Shown here: positions 43,160 through 54,107 of the stretch, in pieces | Position numbering within the stretch: position 1 is the first letter of the stretch | Layout: the number at the start of each line of letters is the position of its first letter | DNA from: Populus alba | Lineage: Eukaryota; Streptophyta; Magnoliopsida; Malpighiales; Salicaceae | Length of the DNA stretch: 64,000 nt | Reading direction: 5' to 3' | NCBI RefSeq assembly: GCF_005239225.2 | Contig: NC_133296.1 | Location: 11,408,001 to 11,472,000 of the forward strand | Translations under genes and position numbers: made by a program | Notes under the pieces: generated by a model | Told to the model about the DNA's origin: nothing | Databases searched by the model: none | Seen by the model: the letters and a program-made list of their open reading frames with translations, nothing else

Positions 43160-44530
43160 TAAGAAAATAGATGCACTATCCTATTTTAGATACTGCAACT
43201 TGCACCCACCCACACACACCTCAATCAAGTGAGCCTCGATGCAGATTTTTTATTAAACAATTATATATATATATAAAAAGGTTTTTCACTATTTATATAA
43301 GCAATTAAGCATCATAAGAAACCCTAGTTCTTTTAGAGAGTTTAGGTAATTAGCATTTCTTTCTTGTATTATTAATTCAAGTAAAATTTTTTTAAAATAA
43401 ACTTTGCATAAAAATATAAATATGGTAATAAAAAATATTAGGTAATAAAATTTTAAATTAAGGTTTCTGTATGACCCTTTTTTGGTAGAATTATGTGTTT
43501 TTGTACTTGTTGTCTTTCTTATGTTGCTTCATTTGCATCAATTGGTGTCGGAGCCTAACGATCCCAAATTATTTCATTTGCATCAGTTAAATAAACTTGT
43601 TGTCTTCTTTTAGAGAGTGTGTTGCAATCTCATGTTAATTTATTTGTTTTGTGTTATAAAATAACCATGGATGGAAGAAGTCACAAATTAGAACATGTTA
43701 AGGTAAAAAGGGATGAGGAGGTTCCCTCTTGGAAAAGTTTAATCCAAGAGCTGGTGATAGAAGACATGTGAAGATAAATATGATTATAGATAGATATGGT
43801 GATATAAGATATACAAAGATAAATTGCAAAATTAATCTATTAGTCGATGGAGATGAAGAGCTTAAGGGATCATGAAAAGATTGATCATAGATCTATAACT
43901 GGTTTTGAAAACCCGTTTCAAAAGCATAAGCAGAAGAGGTTGCTTCTTTATCAATATGAGTATCATGTATAAATTTGGTAATCTCATTTATAATGAAATA
44001 GATGTGGATTGATATTCTCCATCAATTTATGATGTTTATTTTAATGATAGTTAGATTGGTGATAATATTATAAAATAATGACAATAATAGTAGTGATAAT
44101 ATCATTGATGGTGTTTTTATTAATAAGATATAGGTGAGTGCAAAGAAAATATGGAAAGTGCTCAACAAAATAAATTTGTTGATTTAAACTATGTTGATCT
44201 TTTGTATTCTTACAATGTTATGTTATCACAAATGTAGATGTGTTAAAGGGTTATATGAACACAACATATATTGATGAAGCAATTTTGAGGTTTGCAATTT
44301 ATTACTTTATAAGCCAATGAAAAAGAAATAATATATCAATTGTTGTTTTTTACATGAATTTTAAGATGAAGGGACTGGAGTTCATATCTAACATTATTAT
44401 ATACTTGAAGAGAAGAAAGAAAAGGAGTTGAAGAGTTTTTATTGGACATCCATGAGATCTAGGCAATTTGAACTTGATGATGACTTCTCTTTTACCTGGA
44501 AAGACTGAAGCATGAGATTCTTTTTTTCTA
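43160..44530 (+). mobile_element. Retroelement remnant R2 with primer site and gag-like start
   Basis: An LTR-like AT-rich stretch is followed by 'tggtgtcggagcc' (43543-43555), a variant of the usual primer site. A gag-like beginning (MDGRSHKLEHVKVKRDEEV, from 43669) follows, with SWKSLIQELV and then stops. Later text (about 43860-44350) matches R3 and R1 in order. No pol domain is visible. Confidence 0.6.
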
Positions 44531-44849
44531 ATTTTTAGGCTCATATGATTGCACATAATTTTTCATCCGATTATTAAATCGAGCTAAAATTTAACTAGGA
44601 AAATCTAGAGGTCTTGTTTTTTATATGGTTAAAATTTCATAATAATAGGAGTTTGTTAAGGCCTTCCAATATTACCTATAAATTACTAGTCAATAATTTT
44701 TTTTTTCCTAGTTGATTTAGGATTCTTTTTTTATTTGGATCAGAACTCTATTATTATTTCTTTTATCTTGATTTAATATTTTCTAGCCTAGTTTGTTACG
44801 AATTTTATTACTTTTGGTTTTATTTTTAGGTTTTTCTTATTGGTTTAGG

Positions 44850-45591
44850 TAAGTTTGTAGGTTTATTTAAAGAGTTATAAATCTTCTAAAGAGATAGATT
44901 ATCTAAATAGAAAAATATTAAGTAATAATTTTTTTTATTAAGGTTTCTATGTGATTCCTTTTACATCTAAATTTTGTGTTATTGTGCTTGTTGTCTTTCT
45001 TATATTGCTTTTGTTTGCATCAATTAGTGTCAAAGCTTAACCGTCCCAGGTTATTACTTGTTGTGTGCTGCAATCCCATATTTATTTTGTTTGCTTTGTG
45101 CAACTAAATAACTAAACTGGAAGAGATCACGAAGCCCAAATGTGTTCATGTAGAAAGGGATGAGGAGGTTCCACCTTATTAGAAAACATTCAAGAGCTGG
45201 TGAAAGACATGCAGAGAAAAATAGCAAAATTAACCCCATTAGTTGGCGGAGATGAGGAGCTCGTGGAATTATGAGAAAAGTGATCATGAATCCATAACTA
45301 CTTTTGAAAACACATTTTAAAATCATGAGTAAAGAATGCAGCTTCTTAATCAAGATGAATATGCGGCTTCTTAATCAAGATGAATATTGTGTTGATTTTA
45401 ATGATCTCATTTATAGCGAGATGGATGTGGAATGGTATTCTCTATTAATTTATGATGTTCATTTTAATGATGATTATGTTGATAATGACATTATAAATAA
45501 TGATATTGATGATAGTGATAATATCATTAAAGGTATCCTTATTAATAAGATGGAGGTTGAATGCCAAAAAAAAAAAAACATGGAAAGTACA
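44850..45591 (+). mobile_element. Retroelement remnant R3, running into the assembly gap
   Basis: Same layout as R2: AT-rich LTR-like end, 'tagtgtcaaagc' primer-site variant (45025-45036), then 'gatgaggaggttcc', 'aagagctggtgaaagacatgc' and 'ggcggagatgaggagct'. The Asp/Asn-rich frame DNDIINNDIDDSDNIIKG runs into the gap, so its end is unknown. Confidence 0.6.
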
Positions 45592-46091
45592 NNNNNNNNN
45601 NNNNNNNNNNNNNNNNNNNNNNNNNNNNNNNNNNNNNNNNNNNNNNNNNNNNNNNNNNNNNNNNNNNNNNNNNNNNNNNNNNNNNNNNNNNNNNNNNNNN
45701 NNNNNNNNNNNNNNNNNNNNNNNNNNNNNNNNNNNNNNNNNNNNNNNNNNNNNNNNNNNNNNNNNNNNNNNNNNNNNNNNNNNNNNNNNNNNNNNNNNNN
45801 NNNNNNNNNNNNNNNNNNNNNNNNNNNNNNNNNNNNNNNNNNNNNNNNNNNNNNNNNNNNNNNNNNNNNNNNNNNNNNNNNNNNNNNNNNNNNNNNNNNN
45901 NNNNNNNNNNNNNNNNNNNNNNNNNNNNNNNNNNNNNNNNNNNNNNNNNNNNNNNNNNNNNNNNNNNNNNNNNNNNNNNNNNNNNNNNNNNNNNNNNNNN
46001 NNNNNNNNNNNNNNNNNNNNNNNNNNNNNNNNNNNNNNNNNNNNNNNNNNNNNNNNNNNNNNNNNNNNNNNNNNNNNNNNNNNNNNNNNNN
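45592..46091. other. Assembly gap of 500 N
   Basis: Exactly 500 undetermined bases, probably a fixed-size placeholder. Reading frames drawn across it are meaningless. It hides the junction between remnant R3 and the left end of the CACTA element. Confidence 0.99.
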
Positions 46092-46128
46092 CAACTTCTA
46101 GTGCTAGCAACGTGCATGAAGCGGCAAA

Positions 46129-48108
46129 ATGACAACACTAATCCTTACAGAAAACATGGTTATGGATGCAATGAGAATGAATCAAGATAATGTCAATCAA
46201 TGTCCAATCGTAGAAGAAGAACCTAATGTAGAGGCAGCTAGGTTTTTTGATTTGTTGAAAGATTCTGACGAACCATTATGGGATGGCTGCACAAACCACA
46301 GTAAATTATCGGCTGTGGCACAGGTGTTCACCATCAAGTCAGATCACGGGTTGAGTGAGGCCGGGTATGACAAAATTATTGATTGGGCAAGAAGCATTTT
46401 ACCAGAAGGGAACAGGCTCAAAGAGAACTTCTATGCTGCGAAGTCCATGATGAAACCCCTCGGTTTAGGATACCAGAAAATTGACATGTGCCCTAACTTC
46501 TGCATGTTATACTACCTTGAAAATGTTGTGATGACCGAGTGCATGACATGCGGGCATTCCCGTTACAAACCCAAAACTGGCAGGGGGAAGACTCTAGTGG
46601 CATATAAAAAACTTAGATATTTCCCGATCACACCTAGACTGCAGAGGTTATTTATGTCACCAAGGACTGCTGAGCACATGACATGGCACCAAACACACGA
46701 TGTCGTTGATGGTGTGATGGTGCATCCTTCTGATGGCGAAGCGTGGAAACGCTTTAACAGTGTTCATCCTGACTTTTCTGCTGAATCAAGGAATGTTCGA
46801 CTTGGGTTGTGTACAGACAGGTTCAACCCATTTGGGTCATTTGCTGCTCCCTATTCTTGTTGGCCGGTCATTCTCACAGTTTATAACTTGCCACCGGGAA
46901 TGTGTATGAGGCCGGAGTTCATGTTTCTATCTACTGTCATACCCGGTCCAAGCAGCCCGGGGCGGAATATAGATGTTTGTCTTCGACCGTTGATAGATGA
47001 GCTGGCGCAGTTGTGGTCCTCCGGATCTCTGACTTATGATATATCTAGGAAACAAAATTTCCTTATGAGGGCGGCTTTGATGTGGACTATCAGTGATTTT
47101 CCAGCTTATGGAATGCTTTCTGGTTGGAGCACGCATGGGAAACTCGCATGTCCATACTGCATGGAAAACAACAAGGCATTCACGCTAGCAAACGGAGGTA
47201 AAGCTTCTTTTTTTTTGACTGTCACCGTCGCTTCTTGCCACTTAATCACAGGTTCAGAAAAGAACATAAAAGATTTCTTTGTTGGTAGAGTTGAAAAAGA
47301 TGTTGCATCCCCGCGTCTTTCTGGTGAAGAATTGCATCATGTTGTATCAGAGTACGGTGACATTGTGTTTGGCCTTCAATCAGGTAAGCAAAAGTTTCCC
47401 TGGTTTTGGTTTGACCCATAATTGGGTAAAGCGAAGTATCTTTTGGGAGCTTCCGTATTGGAAGACTAATCTTCCCTGCCATAACCTTGACGTCATGCAC
47501 ATTGAAAAGAACGTGTTTGAGAATATTTTTCAACACCGTCATGGATGTGAAGGGGAAGACAAAGGACAACATGAAGGCTAGATTGGATATAGCTTTATAC
47601 TGTAACCGTAAAAATATGGAGTTGGTTTATGACGAGTCACGGGTTGCAAAACCAAGGGCAAGCTTCGTGTTAGAGAAAAAACGCACAACTGCTAGTCTAC
47701 AAATGGCTTAAGAGTCTGCGTTTCCCGAATGGACATGCATCGAACATATCAAGGCTTGTTAACATAGAGGACTGCAGATTGTATGGAATGAAGAGCCATG
47801 ACTGCCACGTGTTTATGCAAACACTCATCCCATTAGCTTTTCGTGATTTGTTGCCAAAGGGAATATGGGATGCACTAACGGAGATCAGTCATTTCTTCAG
47901 AGATATATGCTCCAGCAAGATGAATGTTGAGCACATTGAGATGCTTCAAACGAATATCATCGAGACACTATGCAAACTTGAGATGATATTCCCTCCTTCA
48001 TTTTTTGACTCAATGGAGCATCTCCCTATACATCTACCGTTCGAGGCAAAAGCTGGAGGACCGGTCCAGTATAGATGGATGTACCCATTCGAACGGTGAG
48101 ATATTACA
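46129..48108 (+). pseudogene. TNP2-type CACTA transposase with DUF4218, frameshifted
   Basis: The first 430-codon frame has the cysteine pairs CPNFCMLYY and CMTCGHSRYK, KLRYFPITPRLQRLF, then the tnp2 core: PFGSFAAPYSCWPVILTVYN, RPLIDELAQLWSSG and MWTISDFPAYGMLSGWSTHG, with KLACPYCM. The frame then breaks within homopolymers (T run near 47207-47215, A run near 47259) and again near 47400. LPYWKTNLPCHNLDVMHIEK is readable in another frame. DUF4218 follows (47779-48099: SHDCHVFMQTLIPLAFRDLL ... GGPVQYRWMYPFER) up to a GT donor near 48099. The protein would cut and join element ends in the nucleus; as sequenced it cannot be made whole. Confidence 0.92.
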
Positions 48109-48185
48109 GTTGCAATGGAATTCATATCTTAAAGTATTTTCTATGTTTTTCTTTATTTGAAAATACTTGAATTGTACTTCAATGC

Positions 48186-49576
48186 AGGTACTTGTTTAAT
48201 CTAAAAAAAAAAGGTTAAGAACAAGGCGCATGTTGAGGCTTCGATATCTGAGGCCTATATTGTTTGAAGAGATATCAACATTTATCTCGTACTATTTTGA
48301 ACCTCATCTGAGAACAAGAATCAATCGCGTTCCACGGCATGACGATGGCGGTGAAGTGCCTTCCAGTGGGAACTTGTCAATATTCTCCAATACTGGACGA
48401 CCCACACCTAAAAATGCTGTAAGAGGAAGATATTTGTCGGAAATAGAATTCAAACAAGCACAACAACTATGTTCTATTTAACTGTGATGAGCTGAGACCA
48501 TTTATTCAGTAAGTCTATATATTTGTAATAGTAATTAAACTTTGTCAGTAATATACTGTTAATTATATATTGTAATATCATACACTCATTATCACTTGCA
48601 GGCAACATCGACAATATTTGCTCTCCAATAACTCGCAGCTGACCGAATCCCAGATCTTTCAATTACAAGATGAACAATTTGCCACATGGTTCAGAACACA
48701 TGTAAGCACTATCACAAACTCATTCTAACGTATGCATGTCATTACGAGATTCTCGTTCATTTACCGTGTATTGATGTACATTTAATTACATATATTTACA
48801 AGGTTTATCAAATGGGAAGGAGTGCGCCCAAGTCATTGTATTCATTAAGCCTCGGCCCTGAAAGAAAAGTTAAGTGCTACAACGAGTATTTTGTCAATGG
48901 ATATGTTTTCCATACTGAAGTATACGGGCAAGGAAGAAAGACATACAACTGCGGTGTTTGTGTTAAGGGATCCACAAGTAGCCAGTTAGAAGTTGACTAC
49001 TATGGTAGATTAGAAGAGGTCGTCGAACTGCAATATCATAGCGAGCAGAATAAAGTGTTTTTATTCAAATGCTATTGGTATGACACGACGGACAGAGGAA
49101 TCAGAGTTGATCTGCACCATGGTCTGGTCGAAATCAACTCAAAAGCTAGACTCCACAACATAAACGATGTCTTTGTTTTCGCAAAGCAATGTCAACAAGT
49201 TTATTACACATACACCCCTTCATTTAGAAAGGATCGTTCAAGAGTTGATTGGTTGTCCGTTTTAAAAACGAAACCACGGGGTCGTGTCGAGGTTGTTCAG
49301 GATGAGAACGAAGACACAAGTGTGCGAGATGAAGTCTTTCAAGTTCGTGAGTTGGTTGAACCATATCGAGTTGCTCCTTCGATTGAATTGGAAGAAAATT
49401 CAAATTTTCGAGTTCTCGATGATAGTCTTGTTGATATTGACGGAGAGGAGTTGAATGTTGTTCTCAGCTCTAGCGGACAACCAAATGTCGATGAAGAAGA
49501 TGATATCCATATTGAAGATTGCGATGAAGATGATGACAATTCAATTGACGAGGAAAAAGAAGAAAATTCCGACTAA
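48186..49576 (+). pseudogene. C-terminal part of the TNP2-type transposase, DUF4216 region
   Basis: Exon-like pieces: 48188-48529 (shifted frame near 48205, then FISYYFEPHLRTRINRVPRH and EVPSSGNLSIFSNTGRP), about 48602-48702 (QQHRQYLLSNNSQLTESQIF) and 48803-49576 (VYQMGRSAPKSLYSLSLGPE, GRKTYNCGVCVKGSTSSQLE). DUF4216 is visible as VFLFKCYWYDTTDRGIRVD and NDVFVFAKQCQQVYYTYTPS. The C-terminus is strongly acidic (DEEDDIHIEDCDEDDDNSID). The last exon alone is open, but the upstream exons carry shifts. The order tnp2-DUF4218-DUF4216 is the usual one for plant CACTA transposases. Confidence 0.85.
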
Positions 49577-49763
49577 TTATGAACATGAAGCCCTATGTAA
49601 AAACATTTGTCTCATGTAATTTAGATTATTGATGATGTATTTTGTAAAACAAAATATTTACTGTTTAAGCAATGTGGTTATTGTGTTTATGTGATGGACA
49701 GTTTATCAGTTAAGTTTCTGCAGGAAGGTAAACAGGCAATACAAAGACAAACTTTCCTGCATA

Positions 49764-50150
49764 ATGCCACAATCACCGACGGCCATGCCGACGGACTCAC
49801 CGTCCGTCGGTATCTCACAGAGAGTTCGAAAATATTTACAACAAAATGCCACAATCACCGACGTCCATGCCGATGGACTCACCGTCCGTCGGTATCTCAC
49901 AGAGAGTTCGAAAATATTTACAACAAAATGCCACAATCACCGACGTCCATGCCGACGGACTCACCGTCCGTCGGTATCTCACAGAGAGTTCGAAAATATT
50001 TACAACAAAATGCCACAATCACCGACGGCCATGCTGACGGAATAACATCCGTCGGTATCTCACAGAGAGTTCGAAAATATTTACAACAAAATGCCACAAT
50101 CACCGACGGCCATACCGACGGACTCACATCCGTCGGCATCTCACAGTAAG
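49764..50150. repeat. 82 bp tandem repeat, five units, inside CACTA element 1
   Basis: Units start with atgccacaatcaccgacg at 49764, 49846, 49928, 50010 and 50091 (periods 82, 82, 82, 81). Each contains an inverted pair of CCGACGG-type motifs and 'cacagagagttcgaaaatat'. The open frames over it are by-products of the period and are not genes. Confidence 0.93.
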
Positions 50151-50460
50151 CTCGAAAACATAAAACCACCATCGACGGTATTACCGACGGCGTAGCTCCG
50201 TCGGTAATTTGTCGGTTACCCATTTTACCGACAGAATTACCGACGGACCGCGCGTTTCCCAAAGTGCGTTAATTAATGCGCCCCTGAACTTGTCAGATTA
50301 CCGACGGAATCACCGACGGACTTCGAAAATTTTGGAGGGCTTTTAAAAATTCGGGGCGAAATTCGAAAAATACCGACGGAATTTTGACCTTGTACCGACG
50401 GATTTGTAACCTGTTACCGACGGATGTTAATTCCGTCGGTGGAGTCCGTCGGTAAAATTG
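50151..50460. promoter_or_regulatory. Dense CCGACGG/CCGTCGG motif block upstream of the TNP1 gene
   Basis: Together with the 82 bp array, this block has about twenty exact CCGACGG or CCGTCGG heptamers between 49776 and 50452, many as inverted pairs. In En/Spm the TnpA protein binds short subterminal motifs. These are therefore candidate TNP1-binding sites and could act as promoter or operator for the gene that starts just downstream. The motif is seen; the binding role is inferred. Confidence 0.6.
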
Positions 50461-50754
50461 ACCTATAAGTTCCACCCCCGCCGCTTTGCCTCATTTTTTC
50501 TTCTTCTCCCCGCCGCTTCTTCTCTTCTCCTGCGTTTTTCAGCCTAGATTTTTCATTTTTTTCCCCCTCAATCCTTAAACACTTTCACCTTTAATCTCTA
50601 GCAAGATTTGGTGTTTTTTTTCTAATTTATTTTATTTTATTTTATTTTTAGTTGTTTTTATTTTTGTTGTGTTGGTGTTTTTTGTTGCAATGTAGATAAA
50701 GTTTTGAATTTGACACATTATTAAGGTATCTATATTTCGTTCCCTTTGTTTTTG

Positions 50755-51375
50755 AATTTGTTGAATATTTGTTAATTTAATTGTTGAATAATTGAATTTA
50801 ATTGTTGAATTTATTGAATATTTTTGTTGTTGTGTTGTTAGAATTGTTATTAGGTAATTTAACTTAGAATTAGTTAAAGTTGAATTTTTTGAATATTTTT
50901 TGAATTTTTTTGAATTTGTTGAATATTTGTTAATTTAATTGTTGAATAATTGAATTTAATTGTTGGATTTATTGAATATTTTTTGTTGTTGTGTTGCTAG
51001 AATTGTTATTAGGTAATTTAACTTAGAATTAGTTAAAGTTGAATTTTTTGAATATTTTTTGAATTTGTTGAATTTGTTGAATATTTGTTAATTTAATTGT
51101 TGAATAATTGAATTTAATTGTTGGATTTATTGAATATTTTTTGTTGTTGTGTTGCTAGAATTGTTATTAGGTAATTTAACTTAGAATTAGTTAAAGTTGA
51201 ATTTTTTGAATATTTTTTGAATTTGTTGAATATTTGTTAATTTAATTGTTGAATAATTGAATTTAATTGTTGGATTTATTGAATATTTTTTGTTGTTGTG
51301 TTGTTAGAATTGTTATTAGTTAATTTAACTTAGAATTTGTTAAAGTTGAATTTTTGAATTTTTTTGATTTTTTTG
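50755..51375. repeat. About 158 bp tandem repeat in the 5' intron of the TNP1 gene
   Basis: The phrase gaatatttgttaattt recurs at 50763, 50921, 51079 and 51228 (periods 158, 158, 149). Each unit has 'gttgttgtgttgctagaattgt' or a variant. Noncoding and TTG/AAT-rich. Confidence 0.9.
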
Positions 51376-51676
51376 AATTTTTGAATTTGTTGAATTGTAA
51401 TTGTTAATTTGTTGAAGTATAATTTGTTGAAATTTATTGAATTTATTTTTTGTTATATTTTTTATTGTTTTGAATATAATTATTGATTAATTTGTGAATT
51501 GTAATTGTTAACGTTGAATTTATCTTAGGATTAATAGTTGAATATGTTGGAATAATTAGTATAGATTGGTTCGATTGGTTGTGGCTATTGTTAATATTTG
51601 CAGGTTTGTGGATTTGGGTAGTATCTTTTTTAACTTTTGAATTTTATTTTACAATTATTAATATAAAATTGTTTAG

Positions 51677-53429
51677 ATGCGCAAAATGAAAACCAGAGCT
51701 GGTCGTCAAGTCGAATCAAGTTCGTCTAGCAGCGATGATGATGTTTCCTTAGGTGCCTCTCAAGAAGAGGCACCTACACCACCTGCGCCGTCAACCGATG
51801 CTGCCTCTTCCAGCGATGTTTCACATCGCAGACGCGGCATGCCTTCGAAGCGGAATCAATTTACCCGCCAGTTCGAGGCACAGTGGAAGGATGATCTTTC
51901 AATGTAAGTTTGTTAATGTTTTAGTTTTTTTATATAAAAAAAAACAAATTTAAAACATAATTTATGAAGTAATCACAAATTAATTTCATTTCTTTTCAGG
52001 TTCACAAACATTGAGGCCACCCGATTAATATCATCGGCGTTTAAAGCGTCGATGGAGATTCCATTGTTTCAATGAAGTCAGATATCCAGACATCCTGAAT
52101 GGATGCCTCAAATCAATGCATGGTTTCGTAGATTTGAGGTTCGTGTTAATATATAATTTTCAGCTTATTTCTAATTATAAATTCATGTTATAATTGTAAA
52201 TAAATTATTAACATTTTAAAAAATTATTTTTTTATATACAGCATCGATTCTGCTGGGACGATGAACATGACAGTGTTGTGAGGAGGGTGTGGGAAAATCA
52301 CGCGGCAATTAGGTAACATCGAAAACAATACGACTTTTTTTTACATAATTATTTATGTTTTGAAATGTAATTTTTTCATGCGTGAATTAGGTTGCGTGAT
52401 TTTTGGTATGACGCCCAGAAAAAGCAAAAAAAAACAGCGAGGGATAAGGGGTTACAAGGCTGGAACGATGTTGCGGTTTGGAGGGATTTCAAACCAATAT
52501 ACATCCCGGAAGATATATGGCCGCACTATCTTCAGCACGTGACGTCTGAGCGGTTCACTCGACGCTCACAGTCCGGTGCCGGCAACCGGAATCGGCAAAT
52601 TCATGGCTCGGTTACAACGCACACCGGCGGCTCCGTTCCGTTTGCTGCACATGCGAAACGGATGGTAAGATTAATTTAAATGAAATATATCGTTCAATTA
52701 ATTTGTTGTTAATACATTTTTTTCATTATATATAGGCTACGTCTCTTGGACGTGAGCCGAGCCCTATGGAGCTGTTTGTGGAGACACACGTGCGGAGTCA
52801 TGACCGCCAAAAGGGGACGCAACAGTTCGTTGACAACCGTGCTCAACAGTTTGTGGTGTGTTTGTTTAACCATTTTATTTTGTAAGTTATTATTATGTTT
52901 ATTGAATTGAATATGATTATTTTTTTTTCAGGAGACCTATAATAATCGGTTGAGGGAGAGATACGGGGATGATCCTTCGACCCATCCGGAATTCGATCCG
53001 GATTTGTGGATGGAGGCTGGATCGTCAGGTGGACCCGATAAAAATCGGGTTTACGGGCTCTCCAACACTACCGCTGCCAAGTTGCCATCGACCGGTACCG
53101 CTTCAACCGGTGGGAGCTCCCAATCTGTATCGAGCTCCCAATCTAAGGAGTTTGTGGCCTTGCAGCAAAGGTGCGACCACCTATCAGAGGCGTACACACA
53201 ACTCAAAGAAGAGCAAAGATTGGCGAACGAACAACACAGATTGGCGGACGAACAACGCAGAGCAGAGTCTGAACAACAAAGAGCGGCCTATGAAGAGCTT
53301 CGTCAAATGGTCATGAACATGACACAAGGCGGAACATGTGCGCCTAATCCTTTTTGGCCGCCTAACCCCCACCCTCCTCCTCCTCCTCCTCCTCCTCCTC
53401 CTCCTCCTCCTCCTCCACCTTTATATTAA
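51677..53429 (+). pseudogene. TNP1-type (Ptta/En/Spm) CACTA accessory protein, one in-frame stop
   Basis: Six exons with GT-AG introns: 51677-51903, 52000-52138, 52242-52312, 52391-52664, 52736-52855 and 52932-53429, totalling 443 codons including stop. The start MRKMKTRAGRQVESSSSSSD follows an acceptor-like 'gtttag', so a 5' untranslated exon near 50475-50725 is likely. Recognisable text: FWYDAQKKQKK, ATSLGREPSPMELFVETHVR and RERYGDDPSTHPEFDPDLWM, then a Gln/Glu-rich coiled-coil segment and a C-terminal run of about 16 Pro coded by (CCT)n. It resembles the plant transposase Ptta/En/Spm family, thought to bind element ends. A TGA (52073-52075) interrupts exon 2 in frame, so the reading is broken unless splicing avoids it. 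Confidence 0.85.
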
Positions 53430-53577
53430 TTGTTTTTTTTTTAAACACATTCATTTTGTAATGAATATTATTTAACTTTGAGTTTTTGTTGCTTAATATA
53501 AATTTTATTTGCATAATTGGTTTGTATTACTATTAATTTATATTATTTTTTCTAAATAATTAAAAAAAAAAATTACA

Positions 53578-54006
53578 CAGGGATTTACCGACGGAATAAA
53601 TCCGTCGGCATTGGACAGTGTCTGAGGTATGCCATCCCATCACCGACATACTCACCGACGGAAATTTACAGACGGATTTATTCGGTCGGTATGAAATATC
53701 ACCGACACTTTTGCCGACGGAGTTAGTCCGTCGGTATTTACATAACACCGACGGAATGTATTCCGTCGGTATATTCCAAGCGGGAAACTTTTTTTTTTTG
53801 GCGCGCACAGGCTGTCGGTAAAACCGTCGGTAAATGTGTTTTTTTTATTACCGACGGATATAGCGACGGAATGTGGAATCACCGACAAAAGGTATTCCGA
53901 CGGGAGTATTCCGTCGGTAATATAGTCGGTAAATAATTTACCGACGAACGTTCTGTCACACACCGACGGAATATTTCCATCGGTAAAACTGTGAAATCTT
54001 GTAGTG
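53578..54006 (+). repeat. Right subterminal motif block and terminus of CACTA element 1
   Basis: About a dozen CCGACGG/CCGTCGG heptamers in both orientations, ending in gaaatcttgtagtg. The last bases (reverse complement CACTACAAGATTTCACAG) are the terminal inverted repeat. The three bases that follow are AAA; the matching left target duplication cannot be checked. Confidence 0.88.
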
Positions 54007-54039
54007 AAAAATATATCATAGAATGATATAAAATCATCC

Positions 54040-54041
<2 letters not shown>

Positions 54042-54094
<53 letters not shown>
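54042..54094. repeat. (TC)n microsatellite between two CACTA termini
   Basis: Nearly perfect CT/TC run of about 53 bases, followed by a short CA-rich stretch, filling most of the interval between the ends of element 1 (54006) and element 2 (54108). Confidence 0.95.
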
Positions 54095-54096
<2 letters not shown>

Positions 54097-54107
54097 ACAC
54101 ACACATA

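Larger units (their letters stand above)
46092..54006 (+). mobile_element. CACTA (En/Spm) DNA transposon, element 1, left end hidden by gap
   Basis: Contains a TNP2-type transposase, DUF4218 and DUF4216 segments, a block of CCGACGG motifs, a TNP1-type gene and a subterminal motif block. It ends at ...TTGTAGTG (53999-54006), whose reverse complement CACTACAAGA is a typical CACTA terminus. The left terminus is not seen and probably lies in the 500 N gap. Confidence 0.9.

Noticed and set aside
45304..46190. Several long frames across the N run
   Set aside because: They consist mainly of undetermined residues; the gap length is arbitrary.
49764..50150. CRISPR-like regular repeats
   Set aside because: The units are contiguous 82 bp tandem copies without unique spacers, in a plant CACTA transposon.
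49691..50262. Frames of 60-152 codons on both strands over the 82 bp repeats
   Set aside because: A repeat period of 82 with few stops opens frames in every direction; the translations are the same phrase in shifted frames.
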